Shown here: positions 8,559-17,726 of the stretch, one piece after another
Numbering within the stretch: position 1 is the stretch's first letter
Layout: the number at the start of each line of letters is the position of its first letter
Source: Jeotgalibacillus proteolyticus
Lineage (GTDB): Bacteria > Bacillota > Bacilli > Bacillales > Jeotgalibacillaceae
Direction: 5' to 3'
NCBI RefSeq assembly: GCF_002926065.1
Contig: NZ_PREZ01000013.1
Location: forward strand, 1-33,446
Length of the DNA: 33,446 nucleotides
Made by a program: the position numbers and the translations under genes
Notes under the pieces: generated by a model
Database searches by the model: none
Seen by the model: the letters and a program-made list of their open reading frames with translations, nothing else
Told to the model about the DNA's origin: nothing

Positions 8559-9963
8559 TTAACCCCCTCTTTCAAACCATCTCAATGAATCACCTGTCCA
8601 ACTACCACTCCTATTAACAAGATTACTCAGTAACTGATCATATTGGTGTCTCCAGTCTGAAATATAAGCAAAGCTGAGTTAAGCCACTCCTTCTCATGAA
8701 GATGTAAATACATATATTGCTTCGGATATATCTTTCTCAAAGCTATACGGGATAACTTCTGATGTTTTTCAATAAATATCTCTTTTATAAGTAATTAAGT
8801 CATCATGATTACTCTCTATTTTCTTTATTTCGACATTTTCAAGTAAATACCTTTTTATAGTTTTAGAATCCCCTCCTAATTCTCTTGCTAATACTCTAAT
8901 CCTCAGATTTTGCTATGCCAGTGATTTCAATTTTTCCATCCAGACATCTCCAAACACTTTTCCACGTCCAATTTCTAACGGGGTGTTAACTTATAATCTC
9001 TCGTTACAACAACATCTGCGATAACGAACTTTTTATAATGTGACGCAGCCTTGTTTAAATAAGGACAAGAACCTTTATCAAAAGATTTAATATCTTCAGT
9101 TGTTTCTAATAAGAGAAATATCCTGTTGCAGGAAATATAAAAATAGCACATGTCGGAATGGGTGCGCATGACGTTTTGAATTCGGCGTCAGTACCTTAAA
9201 CTAATTATATTCATCTATTTTAACTCTTTCATAATGCTCTAAAAGCCGCTAGAGAGCTTATGTTTGAAATCCTGATAGATATCCTGCTGATGAATCTTAT
9301 TTGAAGCTGAAAAAAAATTACGCTCTCGCAATAATGCTCGATACTTAGCATTGATTAGTTCTCTGAAAAGGACATGAAAAGGCAAATTTATTATTTTGTA
9401 TGCATATTTTGCTAAATGAATAGAGATTTCTTTTTGAGGATAAATTTTATTCAAATCGAACATATTCTATTCGACTATTACTTGTTATGGGGTATTTTCT
9501 AAGTGGTATTTCTTCATGTGGACAATAATCTATTCTTAGTAGTTGGTGTTCTTGATGAACATATGGTTCTCCATAAAGCTTTGCGTCAGTTATAGCACAA
9601 GATGCACAGAAATATAATCCATCCTTGCGATAGATACTTCCTGCCACCAATTCTAGTCTTGTATATAGCGCCTGACGACTTCCTTTTAAGTCCTCTAAAA
9701 TTCTGCTGGCTTTGCTTTGATAAAAAAGGAGCATAGTAAAATTGTGTGTTTTGCTAATAACGATTCCACAGAATAGAGAGAATCTAACTTCTCTGCCAAA
9801 AAAGAGAAATGGCTACCAATCTCTGCATTTGATACCATAGAGCGACTGTCAAATAACTCTTCTAACGTATAATTACTATCAAGATTGCCACTATAAAAGT
9901 GATAAAGCACAATAGCTGACTACAGCAACTCATCTGGATATGTTTTGTGAAGATAGGTAGCAT
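8559..9963 (-). pseudogene. tnsD: Degenerate tnsD (Tn7-like target-selection protein, TniQ family)
   Basis: Read on the minus strand across several frames, this stretch reconstructs a TnsD of about 465 residues. From the N-terminus the pieces are: MLPIFTK; YPDELL-stop-SAIVLYHFYSGN; the segment from 9910 (TLEELFDSRSMVSNAEIGSH); LYFCASCAITDAKLYGEPYVH and DYCPHEEIPL (zinc-binding region); YRALLRERNFFSASN; CPYLNKAASHYKKFVIADVV then VTRDYK; GKVFGDVWMEKLKSL; VLARELGGDSKTIKRYL; and HLHEKEWLN. These follow the order of Tn7-type TnsD. There are at least five frameshifts and three internal stops, so it is not functional. No tnsA, tnsB or tnsC is recognisable in the window. Confidence 0.8.
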
Positions 9964-9991
9964 TTGTTCATTTTTTAGCTTATTATTTTTA

Positions 9992-10786
9992 TTAATTGAT
10001 GTAATTTAATAACTCTTGACCTATATCAGTAAGCTGACATTTAGTCATATCATTCTCTGCACGGTATGCATACATTAGACCTAGGTTTTGAATTTCAACA
10101 ACTGAGTGTTGTATTCTTTTAATTTTATTTGTATCAGTAATACTTTTAGATTGGCTATATGCAGTTGTGAACTCCATATAGAAATCTGATGTAACTTTAG
10201 GTCCAAATGCGATTGATGTTGTAAGTCTAATAGGTGGCCAGTTAGAATAATCAGCAATAATTGTAATTGCTTGAGGAGTCAACCTCTCTATTTGCCCTAA
10301 AGCATATTTATGTTTTTCAAAAAGTTCTTCAAAGTTTCCATCTTCTATAATTTTCTTTAAAACATTAGAAAGATGATATGTTAATTCTGGATCTGGAGGT
10401 GAGTCATCTACTATACGCAATATTTTATTAAATAAAGTATTGCCTTGTGGGTTAGTAATAAACGATTGTAGTTGTTGAATGGCTATTGAGTGTTCATCAG
10501 ATTGGGTAAAATATTGCTCTAACAAAATCATTTTTTTAGCTTCATTAATATTTTGATTAATATCATCATTCCAAGTAATAACTGTATTAATTACGTCTCC
10601 CATTGGACCTAACAGAGACAGCCCTTTATCCCTTACATTTTTAAGCGTTTCCCCTTTTATTATTTCAGCATGTTTATCTTTAGACAAATCAATCTTATCC
10701 AATCTAGATTCTAAAGTTCTTTTTTGGATTTGCAAATATTGGTCTGTGTTTTTACCTATAAACTCCAGTTTTTTCTTCTTATCCAT
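9992..10786 (-). CDS. Uncharacterised 264-residue protein, possible defence accessory
   Basis: I do not recognise this protein. It starts at ATG after GAAAGGGG. The N-terminal 45 residues are highly charged and likely helical. A middle segment (GLSLLGPMGDVINTVITWNDD) is weakly hydrophobic. The C-terminal half looks like a winged-helix arrangement: LTPQAITIIADYSNWPPI (about 168-185) and a final IQNLGLMYAYRAENDMTKCQ followed by LTDIGQELLNYI. That layout recalls Abi-alpha/DUF4393-type abortive-infection proteins, but the similarity is only by eye. It lies 28 bases upstream of the decayed tnsD on the same strand and is intact while its neighbour is not, suggesting it is retained for a function. 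Confidence 0.6.
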   Translation of the reverse strand: MDKKKKLEFIGKNTDQYLQIQKRTLESRLDKIDLSKDKHAEIIKGETLKNVRDKGLSLLGPMGDVINTVITWNDDINQNINEAKKMILLEQYFTQSDEHSIAIQQLQSFITNPQGNTLFNKILRIVDDSPPDPELTYHLSNVLKKIIEDGNFEELFEKHKYALGQIERLTPQAITIIADYSNWPPIRLTTSIAFGPKVTSDFYMEFTTAYSQSKSITDTNKIKRIQHSVVEIQNLGLMYAYRAENDMTKCQLTDIGQELLNYIN

Positions 10787-10881
10787 TTTATACCCCTTTC
10801 GATGATTAATGTTTTATCTTGAATTTTTATAGTAATCACATATGGAATTATATAAAAGGAGATTTTATAAAATCATTTTTC

Positions 10882-11034
10882 TTAAAACTTCATATATTGT
10901 GCTTTTTGCTTTAGTGTATTCACTCTTCCTACTTTTGAATCCTTAATTAATGTTTCTATTTCATCATAAAATGTTCTATGTGGTTCTACATCTACACTTA
11001 ATTCTTTTAGAGGTGGCTTACCTAAACACTCCAT
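10882..11034 (-). pseudogene. Small frame and upstream debris of an unidentified gene
   Basis: A 50-codon frame (starting MECLGKPPLKELSVDVEPHR and ending KAQYMKF) has no ribosome binding site. Just upstream on the same strand, further protein-like text with two or three stops can be read (HLIALEEYEVAVGYS, YFYALQGWESV, ELIKSIVEEFDPRLVL, about 11080-11220). Together they look like one decayed gene upstream of the 264-residue protein. The family is unknown. Confidence 0.35.
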
Positions 11035-11215
11035 TCAGTGGCATGTTTACTAGTAAAAATCAACATACTTCATAGAACTAAGCGTGGATCAAATTCTTCT
11101 ACAATTGACTTGATAAGTTCCTAGACAGACTCCCAACCTTGCAAAGCATAGAAATACTTTTTCTAGGAATACCCAACCGCCACTTCATATTCCTCTAAAG
11201 CAATTAAATGTATAC

Positions 11216-11282
11216 AAGTAGAAAGAGCATAAGGGAAAACTGCTATCACTGAGGGTGATAGACTGGGCAAAGCCTAGTGTTT
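11216..11282. repeat. oriT-like conserved block, copy 2 (inverted partner of 3030-3096)
   Basis: On the minus strand it reads AACACTAGGCTTTGCCCAGTC, then about 28 bases on, TTATGCTCTTTCTAC, matching copy 1 at both motifs and in spacing. The hairpin ACTGGGC-AAA-GCCTAGT lies at 11262-11278. The middle differs and forms its own small hairpin (CTATCAC/GTGATAG). As in copy 1, 11-bp repeats lie on the outer side of the hairpin. Confidence 0.5.
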
Positions 11283-11307
11283 ACTTAATATCATGTTTTA
11301 TTGAGCA

Positions 11308-11329
11308 GAGTGCCCTCATAGTACCCTCA
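11308..11329. repeat. Tandem 11-bp repeats beside copy 2
   Basis: GAGTGCCCTCA and TAGTACCCTCA are adjacent 11-bp units; a third related unit (GAGGACCCTCG) lies at 11362-11372. The unit length and the position relative to the hairpin match the iterons of copy 1, though the sequence differs, as if bound by a different relative of the same protein family. Confidence 0.4.
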
Positions 11330-11531
11330 AAATGACTATAATAAAACATAATGTCACTTCAGAGGACCCTCGAAATTATTAAATTTAAATTATATTCGTC
11401 TATATTCTTTTTCATAGTAAAAACCTCTCCTAAGTTCATTTCGATAATTATATAATAAATATTAAAGTACAATAGCTAATGCCTTTTGTTAAGTTAGATT
11501 GTAATTATCTTTAACAATTACTTCACAATAA

Positions 11532-11678
11532 AATGAAATTTTAGATCGGATCAATAATCAAGTTAAAGTACTAAGAGTTAATAGTAAAGCAGGAGAACCT
11601 TATAGGCATTTATTAAAACAGGATAAAGTAACAGCTGATCTAAAAATATATATAGATATGAAGTTTTGGGAAGAATAA
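11532..11678 (+). pseudogene. C-terminal coding remnant, unidentified
   Basis: A frame of 48 residues opens directly after a stop, without a start codon, and ends in DLKIYIDMKFWEE. The composition looks like real protein. It is transcribed opposite to the surrounding genes and is probably the tail of a deleted gene. No family recognised. Confidence 0.3.
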
Positions 11679-11826
11679 ATCTTCAGTACTTATTTATTAC
11701 ATAACCTTGTTTCGTTTTTTGGAATAAGTAATATTTACAGTGGGACGGTGTTATTAACTAAATTACTGCAAATAGAGAGATACCTCTTTGTTTGAAGAGA
11801 TAAAATTCTCAGTATAATACTAAAAT

Positions 11827-11868
11827 AAAATTAATCTTTTGAGTGTGCAGACTCAAAAGATTAATTTT
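11827..11868. terminator. Strong bidirectional terminator downstream of the KAP gene
   Basis: A perfect 18-bp inverted repeat (arms 11827-11844 and 11851-11868) with a 6-base loop GTGCAG carries AAAA on one flank and TTTT on the other. It lies about 80 bases past the stop of the large NTPase gene. Confidence 0.8.
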
Positions 11869-11946
11869 GACGTAGACGCAAATTGATTAAACACAAATCT
11901 ATAATTCTGTATCACACTAAAAAATATTCACCTAGTTTTTAAAATT

Positions 11947-14900
11947 TCAGAAAAGGTTTTTCTTTTTACGAATCTTATAATATTTTTCAACCATATCGGC
12001 TTCTTCATCTGATAGAGATTTACTTTTTAGAGCCTCCACAAAAGCATCCTTGAGTAAAAATGTTTTACCAACCTCTAAGAGTCTTTCTTTGGCCACGTTA
12101 TTCACATTTCTAAACGTCCAAACAACTTGGTTAGCCACACGTTTTTTCTCATGGTTGAAACGGAAAGTACTATATTGATTAATTAGAACATCACAGACCT
12201 TAATAATATAATCATCATCTTCTTCAGTCTCTTTTAACATATCTATAATTAGATTTGTTAAACTACTTTTATCATTACTATTTTGAGTACTTTCACAAAT
12301 CTCCAACAATGCCATTTTTGACTCTTTATTTTGTATGTCTTTTGATGTAAGGACCCCATTTAATAATGTTGTTGTAAGATTACTATTTAATGAATCTAGT
12401 AATATACTTTCTATAAAATTAATTTTAAACTCTCCATTAATTACACTTATTAAAACTCCTTCCCTTTCTTTATTTTCTAAAGCCATAAAAAATTTCTCTA
12501 CAGTATAATTTACTATTGGCAAGTTTAACTCTAACTTCTCTTTTTCTAAACCAGCAGCAGTTTTCAATAAATGTAAAATTTTATCCTTCCCTATTAATGA
12601 AAAACGGGAATGTAGTTCACTCAAAAAGGACTCTATATTCAAATGAAAATTTGTAACCAAGAAGCTTACATACTCTGATAAATTTTCATTTTCTTTTGTA
12701 GCGTATTTATTAGTTGTTTTTAAAAAATCAAACGCATCAAGTTTCGAGTGATCTGATGCTGCATTATCAATACAATATGTTCTAAGACTTACTACTTTGT
12801 TTGGAGGTACAAATTCTCCAATTTTTCTTAAGGCTGTAATAACTAAATCTGTCCGTCCGTTTTGTGTTACAGGACCTTCTAATACGCTCAAAAAGCTACT
12901 CATATCAGATTCCTCTATTACTTTTGAAGCAATCGTAAATAAATTTATAAAATCATTTGTCCAATTTATATTTTGGTTCCATCTATTTTGTTTAAACTCT
13001 GTAATACCTTTATTCATAACCCCTTCAATATAAGAAGCGTTGTTCTCATCATTTATTAGAATTGAAAACAGCGTAAATACTCTCTCAGATAATTTAGGGT
13101 TGTAAGTACTAAACTGAATAACTGGATTGATTTTGTTAAACAAGGCAACCCTTTGTTTACTAGAAAAATAAATACTAAAATCTTTTAAAAGCCAATCATT
13201 ATTAGATGTGCTTAATATATTTTCTAAAAAATGATTGAAAGATTGTTGGTAAATAGCAAAATCCATTTCGTTTCTTTCTAATGCGTAATTAATCAAATTA
13301 GACATTTCATTTACAGATTTTATACCTTGATCACTAATGTGTTTCAAAATAAATTCATCCAGATGCTCAACCAAACTTTCGTTTCCATTTAAGTTAAATG
13401 GAATTTTCCTCAAAATTTTCATAGCACTGTTTATCTGATTATCATCAAAAGTAAAATAACTGACAGCTTCTACAATTGAAGAAGCTTGATCTGCGTTAAT
13501 ATCTTCTATTACAGGTAATAATAGCTCTAATACGCTTAGAGTATGTTCATTCTTGCCCATTGAATCTATTACAACAGGTAATGATCCAATGAATAGAATT
13601 GGATCTTGCTCTCTAATTTTAGGTGCTATTTCTTTAAACGTATCTATTTCTGAAGATAATTGTTCGTCTGTTGCATTTTCCATGTCACTTATTAATTGGC
13701 TATAAAAAGGGATACCGAAATAGTTATCAAATAAACTTATATTACTTACATATAGTTCGTGAATATATTCAAAACTATAGAAATTATATTCATCATTTAA
13801 ATTCCCGAGAAAATTTTTCATTTGTTCTTTTATGGAAATTGACAACTCTTCTTCTACATTGAACAATATAGTAAAAACTTCATTAATTTTTGTTATAAAC
13901 TCATCATCACCCATTTCCTTTCCCGAAGAATTCTTCCAATTGGTTTTTGAAAAAAGGTCTCTTAACGCAGTTAATAAGCCTAATTCGATTCCTTTATCAT
14001 TATCTGCTACACGATAAATATCAACTAGGTTTTTTAGATTCATTTGCCAAAAACGAATTTTTGTTAAATCAGTAGTATTTAATCTTTGTGAAATTACATT
14101 TGCAAACTCTTTTTTATCTTCTTCTATTACATTTATCAAATGAACTGAGGCTTTTAGGACTGAAGGTAGGTCTTTTATAGATGATTGTTTAATTATTTCT
14201 ATAATTGCGTGTACCAAATAAATATTTTCCTTAGATTCTTGAAGCATATCAATAACAGCTTTTTCATTACCACTTGTTAAACTTTGTGTAATCAGACGTT
14301 GCTTTTCATCTCCAGCATTTAAGCCTATAGCGTCTTGACCTAAATAAATAAAGGGAGCTACATTATCAACAGTAATATGTTGTGTCTTTGATAGAAAATT
14401 CATTAATCCTTCAAAATGGGGTTTGATTTGATAAACAGAGCTTTTATTGTTAAAGAACTTTTTCACAGACTGGTTAATCTCCAATGTATCATCAATCTCA
14501 TCTTCTTCAAATTGATAAAACCTCAACAAATCTTCTAAATAGTTAAAATCTTTTACTAATTCTAAATAAACATCATTATAATCAGACTGTATAACAGAAA
14601 TTTTTGCAAGATATTTCAATCCCGAATTATTTGTAAGTAATTTATCTTCCAGTTTTCGACCATCTTCTTCTCTTGCTCTAGCAATTAGTAAATTATTTGC
14701 AAAGGTATTCATTAACTTTTTTACTTGTCTCGGAGTACTAACGCCCGCGTGAATAAGAATATTAGTTATCTCATCAAATTGCCCATTACATGCTCTAACA
14801 AGACCTGGAGCTTCCTGTTTTGTAATTTCAAAAGCAAATTCACTCATATCTCTCTCAATGATAGGTGGTAACGATATTCTAAAATGAAACAACTTATCTA

Positions 14901-15840
14901 AAAATAGTTCTCCATCAACATCCAATGATTTATTTAATTTTTCTTTTTCTAAGGCGTTAATCAAAATATTTTCGTCGCAAGTCACTATAAATATACATTC
15001 ATTGATTTCAACAAAAGCTTTAATAGCATCAAGTGCTGAAACAACTTTTTTAGTTGTTAATCTATCTAAATCGTCAACTATTACTACTAATTTCTTAAAC
15101 TTTGGATGCGTAACTTTATAATTCTCTATCTCCCTCTTGAACAAATCTTCATACTCATCTGCTGTTTCAATAGGTTTAACTAATTTAACTTCTGAATTAT
15201 TGTATTGAAAAGCTGTTTTAGAAATATCCTGAAAAGTTTTTAATAAAGGGACTATTATAATGGCTAACCAAATGTTTTCTAAAAATATAGTGTAGGCATT
15301 TGTTGCGTTAGAGACAAAAGTATTTGAACTAAAAATAGCATTAATACCTGCCCAAGCAAACAGAACTAACAGCACTGCCAGTGAAGACATTAAAAACACA
15401 ACAAAAAAACTTGATAATAATGGAATAAAGTTTTTTACCGTTTGGGAAGGGGAAAGAGGTCTAGTCTCATGTGTTATATCTCCAGTAACTTTGCGGAGAC
15501 TTTCTGCAAAAAGTGTGAACATACTTACATCTTTGTTAGGATTAAAACTTCTATAAAGATTCTTTAGAAATGCCTTTTTCAGTGAATCATTTTCATATTT
15601 CCAAGCATTAATTTCATGCGTTACAATCTCCGGTTTTCCATCTAACTCTTTTTTTAATAAGTTAATAATTGAAGATTTACCGACTCCCCATCTTCCAATT
15701 AATGCAATGTTATAAGGGGGATCGTGCTCCAATATTATTTTCTTCAAATTTCTAACATAGTCTTCATGATGAAATGCATCGTTCTCCTTGTCCATCAATG
15801 CTGTATCTTTTAAGAAAAATTGCTCTTTATCTATCGTCAA
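11947..15840 (-). CDS. Very large KAP-family P-loop NTPase with membrane segments
   Basis: The product is about 1297 residues. A KAP-type NTPase domain fills the first 400 residues: Walker A GRWGVGKSS (about 49-57), two hydrophobic segments inserted in the domain (about 140-170 and 185-205, each able to cross the membrane), Walker B KLVVIVDDLDRL (about 255-266), and an arginine-containing STPRQVKKLMN (about 370). This intramembrane insertion is the hallmark of the KAP family. The remaining 900 residues are helical, without obvious motifs, and could be HEAT/ARM-like repeats acting as a sensor. The TTG at 15840 is preferred because AAGGAG lies 9 bases before it; the TTG at 15849 is too close. 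KAP NTPases include plasmid PifA and the RADAR ATPase, so an antiphage role is plausible but unproven. Confidence 0.75.
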   Translation of the reverse strand: MTIDKEQFFLKDTALMDKENDAFHHEDYVRNLKKIILEHDPPYNIALIGRWGVGKSSIINLLKKELDGKPEIVTHEINAWKYENDSLKKAFLKNLYRSFNPNKDVSMFTLFAESLRKVTGDITHETRPLSPSQTVKNFIPLLSSFFVVFLMSSLAVLLVLFAWAGINAIFSSNTFVSNATNAYTIFLENIWLAIIIVPLLKTFQDISKTAFQYNNSEVKLVKPIETADEYEDLFKREIENYKVTHPKFKKLVVIVDDLDRLTTKKVVSALDAIKAFVEINECIFIVTCDENILINALEKEKLNKSLDVDGELFLDKLFHFRISLPPIIERDMSEFAFEITKQEAPGLVRACNGQFDEITNILIHAGVSTPRQVKKLMNTFANNLLIARAREEDGRKLEDKLLTNNSGLKYLAKISVIQSDYNDVYLELVKDFNYLEDLLRFYQFEEDEIDDTLEINQSVKKFFNNKSSVYQIKPHFEGLMNFLSKTQHITVDNVAPFIYLGQDAIGLNAGDEKQRLITQSLTSGNEKAVIDMLQESKENIYLVHAIIEIIKQSSIKDLPSVLKASVHLINVIEEDKKEFANVISQRLNTTDLTKIRFWQMNLKNLVDIYRVADNDKGIELGLLTALRDLFSKTNWKNSSGKEMGDDEFITKINEVFTILFNVEEELSISIKEQMKNFLGNLNDEYNFYSFEYIHELYVSNISLFDNYFGIPFYSQLISDMENATDEQLSSEIDTFKEIAPKIREQDPILFIGSLPVVIDSMGKNEHTLSVLELLLPVIEDINADQASSIVEAVSYFTFDDNQINSAMKILRKIPFNLNGNESLVEHLDEFILKHISDQGIKSVNEMSNLINYALERNEMDFAIYQQSFNHFLENILSTSNNDWLLKDFSIYFSSKQRVALFNKINPVIQFSTYNPKLSERVFTLFSILINDENNASYIEGVMNKGITEFKQNRWNQNINWTNDFINLFTIASKVIEESDMSSFLSVLEGPVTQNGRTDLVITALRKIGEFVPPNKVVSLRTYCIDNAASDHSKLDAFDFLKTTNKYATKENENLSEYVSFLVTNFHLNIESFLSELHSRFSLIGKDKILHLLKTAAGLEKEKLELNLPIVNYTVEKFFMALENKEREGVLISVINGEFKINFIESILLDSLNSNLTTTLLNGVLTSKDIQNKESKMALLEICESTQNSNDKSSLTNLIIDMLKETEEDDDYIIKVCDVLINQYSTFRFNHEKKRVANQVVWTFRNVNNVAKERLLEVGKTFLLKDAFVEALKSKSLSDEEADMVEKYYKIRKKKNLF

Positions 15841-15952
15841 ACCCTTCAACTCCTTAAGTACTGTATAAATTTTTAATAACTGGTTTATCTATTTGTATTT
15901 TATCAAGATAATATAAATTTAATAGTCTTATAGTACCTAATTCTACCAATAT

Positions 15953-15998
15953 AATAAGGGTTACACAAGAAAGTATTGATTCTCGTGTAACCCTTATT
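15953..15998. terminator. Hairpin between the KAP gene and the replication module
   Basis: Arms of 18 bases (15953-15970 and 15981-15998) with one mismatch and a 10-base loop; T-rich sequence follows. It lies upstream of the KAP gene and past the putative origin, so it would stop minus-strand transcription leaving the primase module. The arms contain GTTAC/GTAAC, the same core as the iterons at 16.15-16.35 kb, so a second role in replication cannot be excluded. Confidence 0.6.
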
Positions 15999-16147
15999 AA
16001 TTCATTTTACGTATTGTAAATTACTATTTTTGAAGCAATTTAATTATTTATTAAAATTCTAATAGATACACAAGGTTTCATTCAAATTACTCCATTAGTA
16101 ACCAGTAAAACCTTTTAATGATAAGGTTTTTAGTCGATTTTTTTCAG

Positions 16148-16345
16148 GTTACAAAGTTACATAGAATTTAACCCTCTATACTAAATTAATATCTATTAAA
16201 AACTAATGAACGTTTGTTTATAGAGTATCCTTTAATGTAGTGTAACTATGTAACTATGTAACTAAGTAATAATACATTCTGATAACTGATGGTAATGACT
16301 TCTAGAAGTTACACCTGTTGTGTACCCTTAAGTAACCTCTGTAAC
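16148..16345. other. Putative replication origin of a satellite-like replicon
   Basis: Two iteron sets in opposite orientation flank an AT-rich block of about 80 bases (16161-16241). The left set has GTTACAAA and GTTACATA at 8-base spacing (16148, 16156). The right set has GTAACTAT, GTAACTAT and GTAACTAA at 8-base spacing (16242, 16250, 16258), with further single copies at 16308, 16332 and 16341. It lies directly 3' of the primase/helicase gene. Staphylococcal pathogenicity islands and related phage-inducible islands are known to carry their origin 3' of rep as iterons on both sides of an AT-rich segment; this fits. The rest of 15850-16353 holds no gene. Confidence 0.6.
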
Positions 16346-16353
16346 TAAAGATA

Positions 16354-16776
16354 TCAGCTAAAATCAAACCCTAGCTGCTCTAACGCATGTTTTTTTACAA
16401 GAATAGCTCGAAAAGTTCTTTTATTCTTTTTAATTACTTTATAATCGACCTGATTATTTCTATTTATATATGTTTCAGTTAAGCCTCTCTGCATCCAAAT
16501 ACTTCTTATTTGTTTTTCGTTTATTCCTAACTTTTCTTTTAAATAGGCTGGGGCAAAATAGAACTCTCCGTTATGATAGAATGCGTTGATTTGTCCTTGT
16601 GGTTCATATTCCGAGTAAAGCTTATTACGGTTAGCATCAATTTCCTCTAACGCATCTTGTAACTCTACCAGAGGCAAGTCCAGGGATTTGTTATTCTTAC
16701 CCATCTCAATAAACAATTTATTGAGTGCTTCTATCTCAATATTCATTCCCTCTTTATAAAACATTTCATTCAACAC
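16354..16776 (-). pseudogene. C-terminal fragment of the primase/DUF927 helicase gene
   Basis: This 140-codon frame lacks a convincing independent start. Reading upstream in the same frame through a single TAA (16798-16800) gives VFIGKVLNEMFYKEGMNIEI preceded by AVLGNVENDIFRRLSRHF, which continues the DUF927 protein encoded just upstream. A frameshift near 16855 separates them. The C-terminal part (FYHNGEFYFAPAYLKEKLG and the final KKHALEQLGFDFS) looks like the winged-helix tail usual in these replication proteins. If translated alone it would be an orphan domain, perhaps for binding the adjacent origin iterons. Confidence 0.6.
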
Positions 16777-16844
16777 CTTTCCAATGAAAACTAAAAATTA
16801 AAAATGTCTAGATAACCTGCGAAAAATATCGTTTTCCACATTAC

Positions 16845-17726
16845 CTAATACTGCTTATATTGGTTATCAACTTCAGCGTATAAATTCAAATAATGTTCTC
16901 TTTTTGCTGACCAACGCTTTAAAAATTCAATACCAATAGTTCCATAATACTCCCGAATTGAAGAATAAATATCTGCTAACAATTCGGAACTTTCTCCTGG
17001 CAATGAAAAATTTGAAATTAAAAGAACTCTTGCAGATACACCTTGTGCATTCACGTATGCGACGATCTCATTTTCACCAGAAGTAATCATGAGAGAGTTC
17101 CAAGAGTCAGTGAATTGACTCCCATTAATACTCCCTCTTTGCTTACCAGTATTATTTACATATTGATAGATTAATGGCTGGATCATTTTCACGTCATGTA
17201 CACCATTGGAATCATCTAGTATTTGTGGAAAAGAGTTTAGAAATGCCGATCTCCTTTCGATAGCTACAAGGGTAGTGTTGAAGGTGCCAATGTAACTTTC
17301 CGGTTCTCCCCATACCGATGCACACATTCTTAAGAAACCACTCTTCCCACTACTAGAGCTTCCTGAAATATCTACAACGATTGGCTTCATATTGAATTCA
17401 TGTAAAACGACTGAAGCAAATGATGCAATAATCGGAAAAACAGCTTTAGGGTGGTTTCTAACTAAATTAAACACGGATTTTATCCAATCCTCCGTAGTTC
17501 CATTTTTCTTAATGGCTTGATATAGCTGTTCTTCTCCGATATCGCTAGGTAATACATGAATATCATTTTTAGCCAGAGGGTTAATAAATTCTTTATTAGT
17601 TTTACCTAATCTATTTACCATTCGTATTTTCGGTATATCATTGGTTGCTATAAACAGATCTAAGAACTCGATCAAGTGCTTTGAATTGGAGTCATTACAA
17701 CTTAGCCCTTTATCTGCAAGGGACAA
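16845..17726 (-). pseudogene. Middle fragment: DUF927 helicase-like domain
   Basis: The 293-codon frame covers the ATPase part of a DUF927 protein. Walker A-like VDISGSSSSGKSGFL (about 118-132), a QILDDSNGVHD Walker B-like segment, and ITSGENEIVAYVNAQG with VSARVL are visible. Its coding frame extends upstream beyond the first ATG: HIERSEVHYELYWKNNGREF and KETVFASTIASKREIL can be read before MSLADKG, overlapping the primase frame. The true N-terminus therefore lies in the upstream gene and a frameshift near 17.86-17.88 kb splits them. At the 3' end the frame stops at QYKQY while the continuation lies in another frame. It is broken at both ends. Confidence 0.65.

Larger units (their letters stand above)
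10787..11946. other. Gene-poor stretch with decayed coding fragments
   Basis: Between the 264-residue gene and the KAP NTPase no intact gene with a ribosome binding site is seen. The stretch holds a 50-codon minus-strand frame (10882-11034), minus-strand coding-like debris interrupted by stops (about 11086-11220), the inverted oriT-like block (11216-11282), 11-bp repeats (11308-11329), a plus-strand protein tail (11532-11678) and a strong hairpin (11827-11868). Confidence 0.6.

Noticed and set aside
12797-14017. Plus-strand frames of 60-80 codons inside the KAP gene
   Set aside because: Low-complexity complements of the NTPase coding sequence; no start signals.
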